The notes: generated by a model from the sequence alone, not told the origin. Numbered from the stretch's first letter, positions 8,420 through 17,612 are shown. The stretch is 64,000 bases of DNA from Streptomyces sp. HUAS YS2 (GCF_033343995.1 NZ_CP137573.1:3629001-3693000); one strand, 5' to 3'. Made by a program: numbers and translations.

Positions 8420-9409
8420 CTACTTCCCGAGCAGCCCCTTCGACTCCAGATAGGCCTTCGCGACGTCCTCCGGCTTGGCCCGCTCGGCGTCCACCTTGCG
8501 GTTCAACTCGGCGAGATCGGCGGTGCTGAGCACCTTGGTGATCTTGTCGAGCGCGGCGGCGATCTCCGGCGCCCCGGCGTCCTTCGCATTGAGCACCGGC
8601 AGCACGTTGTCGGCGTTCTGCAGCTTCTTGTCGTCGGTGAGGAAGACCAGGCCGAACGATTCGATCGTGGCGTCCGTCGTGGTCGTCAGGACCAGCTGGT
8701 CCACGCCGTCCTTCACGGCCTGCTTGGCCTGCGGGGTGCCGACGCCCTTGGGGTCGATCCCGGCTACCTCGATCCCGTACGTCTTCTTCAGGCCCGGCGC
8801 GCAGAAGGGGCGCACCGCGCATTCGTCACCGGCCGCGATCTTCACCTTCAGCTTCGCGGTACCGAGATCGGAAAGGGTGGTGAGCTTGTTCTTCGCGGCG
8901 AATTCCTTGGTCACCGCGAACGCGTTCTGGTCCACGGCCTCGCCGTACGCGAGCACCTTCAGCCCGCGCGGTTCCGCGAGCTTCTTCAGCGCTTCCGTCG
9001 TGGCGGCCGCGTCACCGGAAGCGACCGGCTTCTCCTCCGGCGCCTTCGGGCCGTTCGCCTTCGCGTTCAGGAATTCCGCGATCGTCGCCGCGTATTCCGG
9101 TACGACGTCGATCTCGCCCTTCTCCAGCGCGGGTTCGTACAGTTCACGGTTCTTCACCGTGGTCACCGAGGTGTCGTATCCGGCGTCGGCGAGAATCTGC
9201 GCGTACAGCTCCGCCAGCACCTTGGACTCGGTGAAGGCCGCGGCGCCGACGACCAGCGTCCCCTTCTTCCCGCCGCCCGCGCCGCCCGCGCCGGAGCCGC
9301 CGGCGTTCTCCAGGCTGTCGCCGCCGCACGCGGCCAGCCCTCCGGTCAGTGCCGCGACGGCCAGTACCGCACCCGCCACACGCGAGGTCCTGCTCACGAG
9401 ATCACCCAT
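8420..9409 (-). CDS. Glycine betaine/osmoprotectant ABC transporter substrate-binding lipoprotein
   Basis: A 329-residue protein with an N-terminal lipoprotein signal (basic start, hydrophobic stretch, lipobox LAAC with C28). The mature part begins LVVGAAAFTESKVLAELYAQIL and continues NRELYEPALEKGEIDVVPEYAATI, the pattern of OpuAC/OsmX-type quaternary-amine binding proteins. The ATG at 9409 is used; the GTG four codons on (VSRTSRVAG) is a fair alternative. It is the third gene of a minus-strand operon after two permease genes and works with the divergently encoded ATPase at 10922 for uptake of betaine, choline or similar osmoprotectants. Confidence 0.92.
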   Translation of the reverse strand: MGDLVSRTSRVAGAVLAVAALTGGLAACGGDSLENAGGSGAGGAGGGKKGTLVVGAAAFTESKVLAELYAQILADAGYDTSVTTVKNRELYEPALEKGEIDVVPEYAATIAEFLNAKANGPKAPEEKPVASGDAAATTEALKKLAEPRGLKVLAYGEAVDQNAFAVTKEFAAKNKLTTLSDLGTAKLKVKIAAGDECAVRPFCAPGLKKTYGIEVAGIDPKGVGTPQAKQAVKDGVDQLVLTTTTDATIESFGLVFLTDDKKLQNADNVLPVLNAKDAGAPEIAAALDKITKVLSTADLAELNRKVDAERAKPEDVAKAYLESKGLLGK

Positions 9410-9428
9410 TTCCTTGGTCGTTCGTTCG

Positions 9429-10094
9429 TCACAGGGGCCTCCTGCGGCCCAGCAGTCGGTCCGCGCCCACCAGCAGCGCCTCCACAAGGAGGGCGAGCAG
9501 CGCCACGAGGAGCGCGCCCGCCACCACCTGCGGGGTGTCGTACGTGGCGAACCCGGCGGTGATGATCCGGCCGAGCCCGCCCTGGCCGACCATCGCGGCG
9601 ATCGTCGCGGTGGCGACCACCTGCACGGCGGCCGACCGCAGACCGGTCATCAGCATCGGCCGGGCCAGCGGGAGTTCGACCCGGCGGAACAACTGGCCGC
9701 CGGACATGCCCATCCCGCGCGCGGCCTCCACCACCGCCCGGTCCACCTCGCGCATCCCCACGTACGCGTGGGTCAGCAGCGGCGGCACGGCGAACAGCAC
9801 CAGCGCGGTCACCGTCGGCACGTAGCCGGCGTTGCGCAGCGGCGACACCATGAACAGGGCCAGCACCGCGAAGACCGGCACCGCCCGGCCCGCGTTGGAC
9901 ACGTTGATCGCGACCGCGCCGCCCCGGCCCAGGTGGCCCAGCCACAGCCCGAGCGGCAGCGCGAGCGCGCACGCCACCAGCAGCGCGACCCCGCTCACGT
10001 ACAGATGCTCGCCGAGGCGCTGCCAGACGCCGCCGTTCCCGGCCCAGTTGGCGCCCGTGGTCAGCCACGACCAGGCGCCGGACACCGCGCCCAT
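9429..10094 (-). CDS. Osmoprotectant ABC transporter permease (second)
   Basis: A 221-residue membrane protein, length typical of OpuCB/OpuCD-type permeases. The cytoplasmic EAA loop is present as EAARGMGMSGGQLFRRVELPLARP, followed by the conserved VGQGGLG segment. Its ATG (10094-10092) overlaps the TGA of the upstream permease by one base (TGATG), so the two are translationally coupled and probably form the heterodimeric channel. The substrate-binding protein gene starts 19 bases after its stop. Confidence 0.93.
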   Translation of the reverse strand: MGAVSGAWSWLTTGANWAGNGGVWQRLGEHLYVSGVALLVACALALPLGLWLGHLGRGGAVAINVSNAGRAVPVFAVLALFMVSPLRNAGYVPTVTALVLFAVPPLLTHAYVGMREVDRAVVEAARGMGMSGGQLFRRVELPLARPMLMTGLRSAAVQVVATATIAAMVGQGGLGRIITAGFATYDTPQVVAGALLVALLALLVEALLVGADRLLGRRRPL

Positions 10095-10780
10095 CAGACC
10101 GCCCCCCGGGTGGTGCGTATCCGCGCCCAGGGCGTCAACAGCCGCTGTACGCCCAGCAGGGCCAGGTCCGCGACCACCGCGAGCAGCACGCACAGCACGG
10201 ACGCGGCCAGCACCTGCGCCTTGAAGAAGGTCGGCAGCGCGTCCTCGATCAGATTGCCGAGGCCGCCGCGGCCCACGATCGACCCGACGGTCGTCAGCGC
10301 GATCGTCGACACCGTCGCCATCCGCACCCCGGCCATCACCGCGGGCAGCGCCAGCGGCAGTTCGACCTCCCAGAGCAGCCGGCCCCCGCCGTAGCCCATC
10401 CCGCGCGCGGCCTCCCGCGTCTCGGCCGGGACCGCGTCGAGGCCGGCCAGGATGTTCCGGACGAGGATCGTCAGCGAGTACAGCACCAGGCCGGTGACCA
10501 CCAGCGCCGCCGACAGCCCGAAGAACGGCAGCAGCAGCGAGAACATCGCCAGCGAAGGGACCGTGTAGAGCAGTGTCGTCAGGCCGAGCACCGGGGCCGC
10601 GAGGCGCGGCCGGGCCCGGACGAGCAGCGCGAGCGGGAACGCGACCAGCAGCCCGAGCAGCACCGACACGACGGTGATGCCCACATGCTGGAGCGTCGCG
10701 TCGGTCAACTCGGCGCTGCGGGTGCGCAGATACTCGCCGCAGATCCAGTCGTTCGTCACCAGGCAGTTCGCCGCACTCAT
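10094..10780 (-). CDS. Osmoprotectant ABC transporter permease (first)
   Basis: A 228-residue inner-membrane permease with about five hydrophobic helices. Its EAA loop is EAARGMGYGGGRLLWEVELPLALP, near-identical in layout to the second permease, and it is followed by VGRGGLGNLIEDAL. It is first in the minus-strand operon and is separated by 141 bases from the divergent ATPase gene, so the gap 10781-10921 should contain both promoters. That gap has inverted GGTCGCC...GGCGACC arms that might be an operator. Confidence 0.93.
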   Translation of the reverse strand: MSAANCLVTNDWICGEYLRTRSAELTDATLQHVGITVVSVLLGLLVAFPLALLVRARPRLAAPVLGLTTLLYTVPSLAMFSLLLPFFGLSAALVVTGLVLYSLTILVRNILAGLDAVPAETREAARGMGYGGGRLLWEVELPLALPAVMAGVRMATVSTIALTTVGSIVGRGGLGNLIEDALPTFFKAQVLAASVLCVLLAVVADLALLGVQRLLTPWARIRTTRGAV

Positions 10781-10921
10781 ACGACTCCCCCCGGTCGCCG
10801 CGATCTCCCGAACGTATGTGTGGCGACCCTAACGCCCGGCAGCGACAATCGCCGAGGACCGCCACGATGCGGCAACACGCCCTTCACACACCGCCCGCGC
10901 CGGACCGCCACAATGGAACAC

Positions 10922-11896
10922 ATGATCCGGTTCGAACACGTCACCAAGCGGTACGCCGACGTCACGACGGCGGTCGACGACCTCTCCTTCGACGTCGCCG
11001 AGGGCGAACTGGTCACCCTCGTCGGCCCGTCCGGCTGCGGCAAGACGACCACCATGAAGATGGTGAACCGGCTGATCGAGCCCACCGAGGGCCGGATCCT
11101 CCTGGACGGCCAGGACGTCTCCCGGGTCGACCCGGTGTCCCTGCGCCGCCGCATCGGCTACGTCATCCAGCAGGTCGGCCTCTTCCCGCACCGCACCGTC
11201 CTCGACAACACCGCGACCGTCCCCGCGCTGCTCGGCTGGAAGAAGCACAAGGCCCGCGAGCGCGCCGCCGAACTCCTCGACCTGGTCGGCCTCGACCCCG
11301 GCACCTTCGGCCACCGCTACCCCGAGCAGCTCTCCGGCGGCCAGCGCCAGCGCGTCGGCGTCGCCCGCGCGCTCGCCGCCGACCCGCCCGTCCTGCTGAT
11401 GGACGAGCCGTTCGGCGCGGTCGACCCGGTCGTCCGCGAGCACCTGCAGAACGAGTTCCTGAGCCTCCAGGCCACCGTCCGCAAGACGGTCCTGCTCGTC
11501 ACCCACGATCTGGAGGAGGCCGTCCGGCTCGGCGACCGTATCGCCGTCTACGGGCAGGGCCGCATCGAACAGTTCGACACCCCGGCCGCCGTGCTCGGCG
11601 CGCCCGCCAACCCGTACGTCGCCGACTTCGTCGGCGCGGACCGCGGCCTCAAGCGGCTCGCCGTCACCCCCATCACCGCGACGGACCTCGAACAGCGCGG
11701 CCCGGACACCGCGAAGCGGACGGCCCCGCCCGCCGTCGCCCTCGGCGCGCCGCTGAAGGACGCGCTGTCCACGCTGCTGCTGCACGACGCCGACTGGGTC
11801 CCCGTCACCGACCCCGGCCAAGGCGGCCGCGAGGTCGGTGTGCTGACCGCGGCCGCCCTGCACAAGGCCCTGCGCAGGTCCGTCAGCTCGCGCTGA
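10922..11896 (+). CDS. Osmoprotectant ABC transporter ATP-binding protein
   Basis: A 324-residue ATPase of the OpuCA/ProV type. Visible motifs are Walker A (GPSGCGKT), Q loop (YVIQQVGLFPHRT), signature LSGGQRQRVGVARAL, Walker B (LLMDEPFGAVDP) and the H loop THDLEEA. The C-terminal 80 residues are the CBS-like extension seen in osmoregulated ATPases, but are short and diverged. I use the ATG at 10922 (MIRFEHV); another in-frame ATG at 10913 adds three residues and neither has a strong Shine-Dalgarno. It energises the two permeases encoded divergently. Its 3' end overlaps the convergent esterase gene by 14 bases. Confidence 0.93.
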   Translation: MIRFEHVTKRYADVTTAVDDLSFDVAEGELVTLVGPSGCGKTTTMKMVNRLIEPTEGRILLDGQDVSRVDPVSLRRRIGYVIQQVGLFPHRTVLDNTATVPALLGWKKHKARERAAELLDLVGLDPGTFGHRYPEQLSGGQRQRVGVARALAADPPVLLMDEPFGAVDPVVREHLQNEFLSLQATVRKTVLLVTHDLEEAVRLGDRIAVYGQGRIEQFDTPAAVLGAPANPYVADFVGADRGLKRLAVTPITATDLEQRGPDTAKRTAPPAVALGAPLKDALSTLLLHDADWVPVTDPGQGGREVGVLTAAALHKALRRSVSSR

Positions 11897-12995
11897 GCCG
11901 GCCGCTCATCCACACCAGCGCCGGCGGGATCTCCCGGTTCCAGGTGTTGAAGTTGTGGCCGCCGCTGTCGAGCATGATCGACGAGACCCGGGCCGGGGCC
12001 TTCACCTTGTCGATGAAGGCCAGCGTCCCCTTCAGGTTCCCCTCGCCCTCCTTCGACGAGGTCACCAGGAAGGACGAGGCGCCCCGCGGCCGGTGGTCCA
12101 GGCTCCACAGCAGGTTCGCCCGCTTGCGTGCCCGGTCGTCCCCGTGGAACAGGTCGCCGGTCGTCACGTCCTCGGCCGCCTTGTAGTACGCCGACAGGCC
12201 GGCGCCGGCCACGTACCGCTCCGGGTGGTGCAGGGCGATCTTCAGCGCGCAGTAGCCGCCGGTCGAGTTGCCCATGAAGCCCCAGTTCCGCGGCTTGGTG
12301 CCGACCCGGTACGTCGCCGAGACCGCGCTCGGCAGGTCCTGCGCGAAGAAGGTCTCCGTCTTCGGGCCACCGGGGATGTCCACGCACTCGGTGTCCCGGG
12401 GCGGCGCGACCGTCGGCCGCATCATCACCAGGATCATCGGCCGCATCTTGCCGTCCTTCACCTGCTGGAAGGCGGTCCGCGGGTACTTGAGGCCCTTCAA
12501 CAGGTTCTCCGCCGTGCCCGGATACCCCGTCAGCACCACCGAGGCCGGAAAGGTGGCCTTCGCGTACGCGGGCTGGAAATACTCCGGCGGCAGGTACACG
12601 TACGCCGGACTGGTGATGCCCGACTTCGCGCCGCTCACCACGATCTTCTGTATCTGCCCCCCGACCGCCGGCCGCGATCCGCCCGGCACGTCCAGCTGCT
12701 GCCGGCCCACCACCTTCACGTCCCTGCCGCCGGCCGAGTGGTCGACCACCACGCCCAGCTCCTGCTCCTGGCCGAAAAGGTCCGCCCAGGACCCGTAGAA
12801 CAGGAAGGACTTGTTCGCCGCGAGCCCGACGGCCGCGAACAACGCCAGCTGGGTCGCGAGCAGCAGGCCGACCCTGGCCAGCACCGCACGCCAGTTCCGA
12901 CGCGCCAGCCGCGGCCACAGCCAGACCGTGGCGACGAACAGCACCACGCCCAGCACGACGGCCAGCGCCAGGACTTTGTTGCTGGTGAGACCCAT
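11883..12995 (-). CDS. Membrane-tethered esterase (alpha/beta hydrolase, antigen 85/esterase D-like)
   Basis: A 370-residue protein with an N-terminal membrane part: hydrophobic segments at about residues 8-26 and 42-60. An extracytoplasmic hydrolase domain follows. The nucleophile elbow reads GFMGNSTGGYCALKIAL (G-N-S-T-G), and a likely catalytic histidine sits in DSGGHNFNTW near the end. This is the putative esterase family that includes mycolyltransferase-like and FrmB-like proteins; the substrate is not known. It is divergent from a phospholipid lysyltransferase-like gene (145-base gap), which suggests a cell-envelope role. It overlaps the ABC ATPase gene tail to tail. Confidence 0.82.
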   Translation of the reverse strand: MGLTSNKVLALAVVLGVVLFVATVWLWPRLARRNWRAVLARVGLLLATQLALFAAVGLAANKSFLFYGSWADLFGQEQELGVVVDHSAGGRDVKVVGRQQLDVPGGSRPAVGGQIQKIVVSGAKSGITSPAYVYLPPEYFQPAYAKATFPASVVLTGYPGTAENLLKGLKYPRTAFQQVKDGKMRPMILVMMRPTVAPPRDTECVDIPGGPKTETFFAQDLPSAVSATYRVGTKPRNWGFMGNSTGGYCALKIALHHPERYVAGAGLSAYYKAAEDVTTGDLFHGDDRARKRANLLWSLDHRPRGASSFLVTSSKEGEGNLKGTLAFIDKVKAPARVSSIMLDSGGHNFNTWNREIPPALVWMSGRLSAS

Positions 12996-13140
12996 GAGGC
13001 GATCGAGCTTTCTTCCTGAGAATTTCCGGTGAGCGAGTGAACCCGCTTCCCACACGCGCCGTCCTAGAGGGCGCAACTCCTCCGGCAGCGCCCTTCCGGC
13101 CGCCGGAGATCCAGAATCTCTCGCGGAGCCACGGGAAGCG

Positions 13141-15030
13141 ATGTCTGTCACGGTAGATGGGGACAAATCACGATCGGTTCCGGTTCGGGTACGACGGATC
13201 CTGAACGGACCTCGCCCCGAAGCGGTCCCCGCCCTCGTCGGCACGGCCTGCACGTTCATCGGCCTGATCGACATCGCCGCCGGAGTCTTCCCCCGATTCC
13301 GCGCCAGCCGCATGCACGCGGTCGCCGAGGTCCTGCCCGGCACCCTCAGCCCACTGTCCGCCGCACTCTCCCTCAGCGTCGGCGTCCTGCTGCTGCTCCT
13401 CGCCCACGGCCTCAAGCGCAACAAGCGCCGCGCCTGGCGCGCCGCCGTCGTCCTGCTGCCCCTCGGCGCCGCCGCCCAGTTCGCCTGGCGACACTCCCTC
13501 ACCGGCGTCCTGCTCTCCCTCGCACTGCTCGTGCCGCTGCTGCGCCACCGCGACCAGTTCGCCGCCCTGCCCGACCCCCGCAGCCGCTGGCGCGCACTCG
13601 CCAACTTCATCCTGATGGGCGCCGGCTCCCTCGCCCTCGGCCTCGTCGTCGTCAGCGCCCACCCGCGCCGCATCATCGGCAGCCCCGGCATCACCGACCG
13701 CCTCGAACACGTGATGTACGGACTCGTCGGCGTCGAAGGCCCCGTCGGCTACACCGGCAACGCCGACTGGACCGTCGGCTACTCACTCGGCGCCCTCGGC
13801 ATGCTCACCGCACTCACCACCGTCTACCTCGCCTTCCGGCCCGAACACCCGGCCGCCCGGCTCACCGAGGACGACGAGACCCGGCTGCGCGCCCTCCTCG
13901 CCCGGCACGGCGGCCGCGACTCCCTCGGCCACTTCGCCCTCCGCCGCGACAAGGGCGTCGTCTTCTCCCCCAGCGGAAAGGCCGCCGTCTGCTACCGCGT
14001 CGTCTCCGGCGTCATGCTCGCCAGCGGCGACCCCATCGGCGACGTCGAGGCCTGGCCCGGCGCCATCGAACGCTTCATGGACGAGGCCAAGGCCCACTCC
14101 TGGACCCCCGCCGTCATGGGCTGCTCCGAGACCGGCGGAGAGGTCTGGACCCGCGAGACCGGCCTCGACGCCCTCGAACTCGGCGACGAGGCGGTGGTGG
14201 ACGTCAAGGATTTCTCGCTCTCCGGACGGGCCATGCGCAACGTCCGGCAGATGGTGAAGCGCATCGAGCGCAATGGTTACGAAACCCGCGTCCGCCGCGT
14301 CCGTGACCTCTCCGAAGGAGAGCTGGAACGCGTCCGCCGCGCCGCCGCCGACTGGCGCGGCACCGACACCGAGCGCGGCTTCTCCATGGCCCTGGGCCGG
14401 ATAGGCGACCCCGCCGACGGCGACGCCGTCATCGCCACCGCGCACAAGAAGGACGGGGCGGCGCGCAGCGCCTCCGACAGGGCGGCGGTGGGAGACGGGT
14501 GGGCGGACGACACCTCTGCGTACGGGGACCTGAAGGCGATCATCCACTTCGTGCCCTGGGGCCTCGACGGCATGTCGCTCGAACTCATGCGCCGCGACCG
14601 CTCCGCCGACCCCGGCATGAACGAACTCCTCATCGTCGCCGCCCTCCAGGAATCCCCCCGCCTCGGCATCGAACGGGTCTCCCTCAACTTCGCCATGTTC
14701 CGCGCCGCCCTCGCCCGCGGCGAGAAGATCGGCGCAGGCCCCGTCCTGCGCATCTGGCGCGGCCTGCTCGTCTTCCTCTCCCGCTGGTTCCAGATCGAGT
14801 CGCTGTACAAGTTCAACGCCAAGTTCCAGCCCCGCTGGGAACCCCGCTTCGTCGTCTACCGCAAGAGCCGCGACCTCCCCCGCATCGGCTTCGCCGCCAT
14901 GCAGGCCGAGGGCTTCGTGAACCTCGCCCTCCCCCGCCCCTTCACCCGCCGCCCCGCCCCGGCCCGCCGCCCCTGCGCCCACCTCCCCACCCCGGCCGCC
15001 GCCGCCGAACACGAGGTCCGCGCCGCCTGA
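13141..15030 (+). CDS. MprF/LysX-like phosphatidylglycerol lysyltransferase domain protein (DUF2156)
   Basis: A 629-residue protein. The N-terminal third has about six hydrophobic helices (first near residues 33-52, last near 215-232). The C-terminal DUF2156 domain (about 245-600) has the paired acyltransferase-like folds: ASGDPIGDVEAWPGAIERF, EAVVDVKDFSLSGRAMRNVRQMVKR, and the late LNFAMFRAAL and SLYKFNAKFQPRWEPRFVVYR that bind lipid and aminoacyl-tRNA ends in MprF. No tRNA-synthetase domain is fused, unlike mycobacterial LysX. The expected role is lysinylation of phosphatidylglycerol, lowering surface charge and sensitivity to cationic peptides. An Ala/Ser/Gly-rich insert (about 450-470) separates conserved blocks. 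Confidence 0.85.
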   Translation: MSVTVDGDKSRSVPVRVRRILNGPRPEAVPALVGTACTFIGLIDIAAGVFPRFRASRMHAVAEVLPGTLSPLSAALSLSVGVLLLLLAHGLKRNKRRAWRAAVVLLPLGAAAQFAWRHSLTGVLLSLALLVPLLRHRDQFAALPDPRSRWRALANFILMGAGSLALGLVVVSAHPRRIIGSPGITDRLEHVMYGLVGVEGPVGYTGNADWTVGYSLGALGMLTALTTVYLAFRPEHPAARLTEDDETRLRALLARHGGRDSLGHFALRRDKGVVFSPSGKAAVCYRVVSGVMLASGDPIGDVEAWPGAIERFMDEAKAHSWTPAVMGCSETGGEVWTRETGLDALELGDEAVVDVKDFSLSGRAMRNVRQMVKRIERNGYETRVRRVRDLSEGELERVRRAAADWRGTDTERGFSMALGRIGDPADGDAVIATAHKKDGAARSASDRAAVGDGWADDTSAYGDLKAIIHFVPWGLDGMSLELMRRDRSADPGMNELLIVAALQESPRLGIERVSLNFAMFRAALARGEKIGAGPVLRIWRGLLVFLSRWFQIESLYKFNAKFQPRWEPRFVVYRKSRDLPRIGFAAMQAEGFVNLALPRPFTRRPAPARRPCAHLPTPAAAAEHEVRAA

Positions 15031-15077
15031 CCGGGCTCCGCGAGCCCTACCCCACGGCCGGGCCCTAGGCTGGACGC

Positions 15078-15938
15078 ATGAGTACGTTGCGTGGACGGGG
15101 CACGGCCTGGGGCCTGCCGGAGTGGGACCGCTGTGCGGTCATGGGAGTCGTCAATGTGACACCGGACTCCTTCTCCGACGGCGGCCGCTGGTTCGACACC
15201 ACAGCGGCCGTCAAGCGCGGCCTGGAACTGGTGGCCGAAGGCGCCGACCTCATCGACGTCGGCGGCGAGTCCACCCGCCCCGGCGCCACCCGCGTCGACG
15301 AGGAGGAGGAACTCCGCCGCGTCGTCCCCGTCGTCCGGGGCCTCGCCGCCGAAGGCGTCACCGTCTCCGTCGACACCATGCGCGCCAGCGTCGCCGCCCA
15401 GGCCGTCACCGCCGGCGCCGCACTCGTCAACGACGTCAGCGGCGGCCTCGCCGACCCCGGAATGATCCCCGCCGTCGCCGCCGCCGAGGTCCCCTTCGTC
15501 GTCATGCACTGGCGCGGCTTCAGCGACAACATGAATAACCTCGCCGTCTACGACGACGTCGTCGGCGAAGTCCTCGCCGAACTGCGCACCCGCATGGAGG
15601 CAGTCATCGACGGCGGCATCGCCCCCGAACGCATCGTCGTCGACCCCGGCCTCGGCTTCGCCAAACTCGCCCCGCACGACCTCGCCCTCGTCGCCCACCT
15701 CGCCGAGCTCCACGACCTCGGCCGACCGCTCCTCGTCGCCGCCTCCCGCAAACGCTTCCTCGGCGCCGTCCTCGCCGACGGCCGCACCACCCCGCCCCCC
15801 GCCCGCGAACGCGACGCCGCCACCGCCGCCGTCTCCGCGATAGCCGCCCACGAAGGCGCCTGGGCCGTCCGCGTCCACGAGGTCCGGGCCACCGCCGACG
15901 CCGTCCGGGTCGCCAGAGCCGTCGAAGGAGCCAGGTGA
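15078..15938 (+). CDS. folP: Dihydropteroate synthase
   Basis: A 286-residue enzyme that joins 4-aminobenzoate to dihydropterin pyrophosphate in folate synthesis; the target of sulfonamides. Motifs run in the usual order: MGVVNVTPDSFSDGG, DVGGESTRPGA, SVDTMRASVA, LVNDVSGG, DPGLGFAK and the phosphate-binding SRKRFLG. The first gene of the folate block, it starts 47 bases after the lysyltransferase gene and its TGA overlaps the next start as GTGA. The ATG at 15078 leaves the usual short N-terminal tail. Confidence 0.97.
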   Translation: MSTLRGRGTAWGLPEWDRCAVMGVVNVTPDSFSDGGRWFDTTAAVKRGLELVAEGADLIDVGGESTRPGATRVDEEEELRRVVPVVRGLAAEGVTVSVDTMRASVAAQAVTAGAALVNDVSGGLADPGMIPAVAAAEVPFVVMHWRGFSDNMNNLAVYDDVVGEVLAELRTRMEAVIDGGIAPERIVVDPGLGFAKLAPHDLALVAHLAELHDLGRPLLVAASRKRFLGAVLADGRTTPPPARERDAATAAVSAIAAHEGAWAVRVHEVRATADAVRVARAVEGAR

Positions 15939-16405
15939 CCCGCGAGACCGACACCCGGGCGGTCGAGGCCGCCAACACCGCCTTCTACGAGGCGATGGAA
16001 CGGGGCGACTTCGAAACGGTCTCCGAGCTGTGGCTCTCCGGCCACGACGGCGCACCGCACAGCGTGATCTCCTGCGTCCACCCCGGCTGGCCCGTCCTCA
16101 CCGGCCGCGGCGAAGTACTCCGCTCGTACGCCCTGATCATGGCGAACACCGAGTACATCCAGTTCTTCCTCACCGACGTCAAGATCGCCCTCGCCGGCGA
16201 GGTGGCCGTCGTCACCTGCACCGAGAACATCCTCAGCGGCGGCCCCGCCGAGGACGGCGCCGAACTCGGCCCGCTCGTCGGCCAGCTCGTCGTCGCCACC
16301 AATGTGTTCCGCCGCACATTCGACGGCTGGAAACTCTGGTCCCACCACGCCTCCCCGGTACTCACCGAGAACGACGAGGAAGAGAGCCAGGAACCCGGTT
16401 CCTGA
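15935..16405 (+). CDS. NTF2-like/SnoaL-fold protein in the folate operon
   Basis: A 156-residue protein. The GTG start overlaps folP's stop by 4 bases, so it is translationally coupled. ANTAFYEAMERGDFETVSELW, then HPGWPVLTGRGEVLRSYALIM and a C-terminal beta-rich FRRTFDGWKLWSHHASP give the cone-shaped NTF2/DUF4440 pattern. Such folds bind small ligands or catalyse isomerisations; nothing here reveals which. The position between folP and folB suggests a link to pterin metabolism, but this is inference. Confidence 0.85.
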   Translation: MTRETDTRAVEAANTAFYEAMERGDFETVSELWLSGHDGAPHSVISCVHPGWPVLTGRGEVLRSYALIMANTEYIQFFLTDVKIALAGEVAVVTCTENILSGGPAEDGAELGPLVGQLVVATNVFRRTFDGWKLWSHHASPVLTENDEEESQEPGS

Positions 16406-16608
16406 CCGGTCAGGAGGCCATCCGGCCGAACCCGATGGATTGGAACCCCGGCCACTGGGTAGGCGCGGCTACCAGCCCCTGCGGCCCCCCGCCCACCGCC
16501 CCCACGGGCAAGCGCTGTCGGTGCCCGCAGGTAGATTCGACGAAGGACACCCGGCCGTCCGCACCCGGCTGGCGTGTGCACAGAACTACGACAGCAGGAG
16601 TGATTCGC

Positions 16609-16968
16609 GTGGATCGTGTCGCGCTGCGCGGCCTCAAGGCCCGAGGACACCACGGCGTCTTCCCCAAGGAGCGCGAGGAAGGCCAGACCTTCATCGTGGA
16701 CCTCGTGCTCGGCCTGGACACCCGCCCCGCCGCGGCCGACGACGACCTGGCCAAGACGGTCCACTACGGCGTCGTCGCCGAAGAGGTCGTGGACGTGGTG
16801 CAGGGCGAACCGGTCGACCTGATCGAGACCCTCGCCGAACGGATCGCCCAGCAGTGCCTCAAGCACGCCGGAGTCCAGGAGGTCGAGGTCGTCGTCCACA
16901 AGCCGGACGCGCCGATCACCGTGCCCTTCGACGACGTCACCATCACCATCACCCGGAGCCGCGTATGA
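16609..16968 (+). CDS. folB: Dihydroneopterin aldolase
   Basis: A 119-residue enzyme converting dihydroneopterin to 6-hydroxymethyl-dihydropterin. The GTG at 16609 is chosen because a CAGGAG lies 8 bases before it; the GTG at 16600 is inside that Shine-Dalgarno. Family marks are LRGLKARGHHGVFPKEREEGQTFIVDL, YGVVAEEV with the tyrosine, LIETLAERIA with the glutamate, and VHKPDAPI with the catalytic lysine. It is separated by about 200 bases from the NTF2-like gene, so it may have its own promoter, and overlaps folK as ATGA. Confidence 0.95.
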   Translation: MDRVALRGLKARGHHGVFPKEREEGQTFIVDLVLGLDTRPAAADDDLAKTVHYGVVAEEVVDVVQGEPVDLIETLAERIAQQCLKHAGVQEVEVVVHKPDAPITVPFDDVTITITRSRV

Positions 16969-17564
16969 ACGCCACGCACAGTGACCCGACCGTGCAGCCC
17001 GTGCCCGCCTCCGTGGTCGAGACGGTCGACGCCGCGGACGTCACGCTGTCCAACCCCAAACGAGCCGTCATCGCCCTCGGCGCGAACCTCGGCAACCGCC
17101 TGGAGACCCTCCAGGGCGCCATCGACGCCCTCGAGGACACCCCCGGCGTCCGCGTCAAGGCCGTCTCCCCCGTCTACGAGACGGAGCCCTGGGGCGTCGC
17201 ACCCGGCTCCCAGCCCTCGTACCTCAACGCCGTCGTCGTCGTGAAGACCACGCTGCCGCCCTCCTCCCTCCTGGAGCGCGCCCACGCCGTCGAGGAGGCC
17301 TTCCACCGCGTCCGCGAGGAGCGCTGGGGCGCCCGCACCATCGACGTCGACATCGTCGCCTACGCGGACGTCGTCTCCGACGACCCCGTCCTCACGCTGC
17401 CGCACCCCCGCGCCCACCAGCGCGCCTTCGTCCTCGCCCCCTGGCACGACGTCGAGCCCGAGGCCCGCCTCGCCGGCCACGGCCCCGTCGCCGAGCTCCT
17501 GGCCGAAATCGGCCGCACCGGCGTCGAGCCCCGCCCCGACCTGGAACTCCGACTCCCCGAGTAG
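16965..17564 (+). CDS. folK: 2-amino-4-hydroxy-6-hydroxymethyldihydropteridine pyrophosphokinase
   Basis: A 199-residue HPPK, which pyrophosphorylates hydroxymethyl-dihydropterin with ATP. The ATG overlaps folB's TGA by 4 bases. About 30 extra residues precede the conserved core, which starts AVIALGANLGNRLETLQGAI. Substrate-binding marks follow: VYETEPWG, YLNAVV, RWGARTIDVDIV (the metal-binding DxD) and LPHPRAHQRAFVLAP. With folP, folB and folE it completes most of the pterin branch of folate synthesis. Confidence 0.97.
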   Translation: MNATHSDPTVQPVPASVVETVDAADVTLSNPKRAVIALGANLGNRLETLQGAIDALEDTPGVRVKAVSPVYETEPWGVAPGSQPSYLNAVVVVKTTLPPSSLLERAHAVEEAFHRVREERWGARTIDVDIVAYADVVSDDPVLTLPHPRAHQRAFVLAPWHDVEPEARLAGHGPVAELLAEIGRTGVEPRPDLELRLPE

Positions 17565-17612
17565 CCGTTACGCTCAGCGAGAGCTGCGCCGACCGACCAC
17601 GAAGGGCACCCG

